From an uncultured Alphaproteobacteria bacterium (GTDB taxonomy: Bacteria; Pseudomonadota; Alphaproteobacteria; Rhodobacterales; Rhodobacteraceae): a DNA stretch of 64,000 nt. The notes under the pieces were generated by a model. The model did not search any database and had not been told where the DNA came from. It was given only the letters and a program-made list of their open reading frames with translations. Below are positions 63,238 through 64,000 of this stretch, in pieces (the first letter of the stretch is position 1; every line of letters begins with the position of its first letter). The stretch spans positions 44,807 through 108,806 of the forward strand of contig CACLZW010000001.1 of the NCBI GenBank assembly GCA_902611475.1. The letters run 5' to 3'. A program made the translations under genes and the position numbers.

Positions 63238-64000
63238 TTAGATATATTTTGTGACTAATTTGGAAAAGTTTTTTCTTGCACCAAATTTTCGACCTAGAAG
63301 AAAAATACCTCCTAATTTTCTTTGAATAAAGAGGATTTGAGGATCGGGTAGCTGAAATTTATCTTTTTGGTTTATCAGTGTTGATGAAAGCAAGTTCAAA
63401 TCCTCTGTAGAAATGCAATTTAGGAAATCAAATTCCTTATTTTTCCGTAAAGGCAAAGATAAGTTCCAGATTATGTCTAGAAGATACTGCTTTACCGAAT
63501 TACTGGCGGTAGGACTGAAGATCTTCAAAGTTATAAGAGCTTTTTCAACCATTTCCTTTCTATCAAGCGCTAAGCCGTTAAGAATATCTTTAAAGACTTG
63601 GATATTTTTTTTAGAGACTTTACTAGTTGCACCAAAGTCCAGTAATACAATTTTTTTCGATGTATCATCAAATAGAAAGTTAGCAAAATTTGGATCTGTT
63701 TGAATTAAATTAAATTCAAATATCTCTTTGAAGGCAAGTTCTACTAAATTATTTATTATTGAATTTTTTGTTTTTTGATCATGATGTGCGACCTGATCAA
63801 TTGTTATCCCATTATGATACTCCATTGCCAAAATTCTTGTAGTGGTAAGTTTTTTATTAATCTTTGGTACAACAAATTTTTTATCTGTTTTAAGTAGACG
63901 ATGAAAATTTTTCTGGTGCGCTGCTTCGAGCAAGTAATCGGTTTCGTTTAGTAACTGTGTTTTCCCAGCTTCAAGCACTTTATCAAAATCAAAGGATTTT
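63238..64000 (-). CDS. COQ8/UbiB-type ABC1 family kinase-like protein, N-terminus cut
   Basis: The frame is open through the right edge (SFDFDKVLEAGKTQLLNETDYLLEAA), so the track's GTG start at 63978 is an artefact of the edge. ETDYLLEAAHQKNF, NLIQTDPNFANFLFDD and IVLLDFGATSKVSKKN are the ABC1/ADCK blocks; the TDPNxxNF form is closer to mitochondrial COQ8 than to bacterial UbiB (DPHPGN). These atypical kinases support ubiquinone synthesis. It converges on the MaoC gene with a one-base gap. Confidence 0.87.
   Translation of the reverse strand, partial: KSFDFDKVLEAGKTQLLNETDYLLEAAHQKNFHRLLKTDKKFVVPKINKKLTTTRILAMEYHNGITIDQVAHHDQKTKNSIINNLVELAFKEIFEFNLIQTDPNFANFLFDDTSKKIVLLDFGATSKVSKKNIQVFKDILNGLALDRKEMVEKALITLKIFSPTASNSVKQYLLDIIWNLSLPLRKNKEFDFLNCISTEDLNLLSSTLINQKDKFQLPDPQILFIQRKLGGIFLLGRKFGARKNFSKLVTKYI

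Overview
The window is AT-rich, gene-dense bacterial DNA with about 75 protein genes, short intergenic gaps and many 1-8 base gene overlaps. I found no rRNA, tRNA, transposase, phage gene or CRISPR array. An alphaproteobacterium, probably a marine and streamlined one, is the best fit. The reasons are the dacC-tmk-holB-tatD-MBL order, a phosphatidylcholine synthase, a pseudoazurin, a long-form hibernation factor and a COQ8/ADCK3-like kinase. This is inference from gene content; no marker gene was compared.

Layout. 1-8051: a cut-off unknown gene, a SCO1-type copper chaperone, beta-carbonic anhydrase, a methyltransferase with a small lipoprotein, transporters, a crotonase and an SRAP DNA-repair protein. 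8064-21379 (all minus strand): the most striking region. Reading 5' to 3' on the minus strand it is cofD, cofE, F420:NADPH reductase, an F420-type LLM oxidoreductase, an EamA permease, an N-carbamoyl amidohydrolase, a dihydropyrimidinase/hydantoinase, an ABC importer (ATPase, two permeases, NMT1/THI5-like binding protein), a hairpin terminator, and two aminotransferases. It reads as an uptake, F420H2-dependent reduction, ring opening, decarbamoylation and transamination pathway for a cyclic amide or pyrimidine-like compound. The LLM enzyme is a candidate for the reductive step usually done by dihydropyrimidine dehydrogenase, which is not in the window.

21541-33383: small TPR and SMR proteins, a thioesterase, a 26-codon mini-gene with a terminator directly before pobA, a deaminase, a DUF2237-type protein, pseudoazurin, phosphatidylcholine synthase, threonine ammonia-lyase, a hibernation factor with an odd leader, an aminotransferase, an SDR, Sel1-repeat proteins and a small lipoprotein. 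33385-38747: an AEC transporter and a housekeeping block (MBL hydrolase, TatD, HolB, Tmk, penicillin-binding D,D-carboxypeptidase). 38840-46567: an oxidative catabolic group (acyl-CoA synthetase, thiolase, cytochrome P450, Old Yellow Enzyme, FAD monooxygenase) interrupted by YceI and a PD-(D/E)XK nuclease-like protein.

46621-64000: an alpha/beta hydrolase fused to a membrane domain, an ATC-hydrolase-like protein, two hydratase/FAH-like enzymes, two GSTs, a lone flagellin, a degraded-looking acyl-CoA dehydrogenase relative, a SulP anion transporter, an M20 amidohydrolase, a quinone oxidoreductase, a rhodanese, a D-threonine-aldolase-like enzyme, an epoxide-hydrolase-like enzyme with small GYD-type partners, a methyltransferase, a MaoC protein and a cut-off COQ8-like kinase. 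No gene in the window encodes a recognisable DNA-binding transcription factor. All assignments rest on reading motifs; no database search was run.
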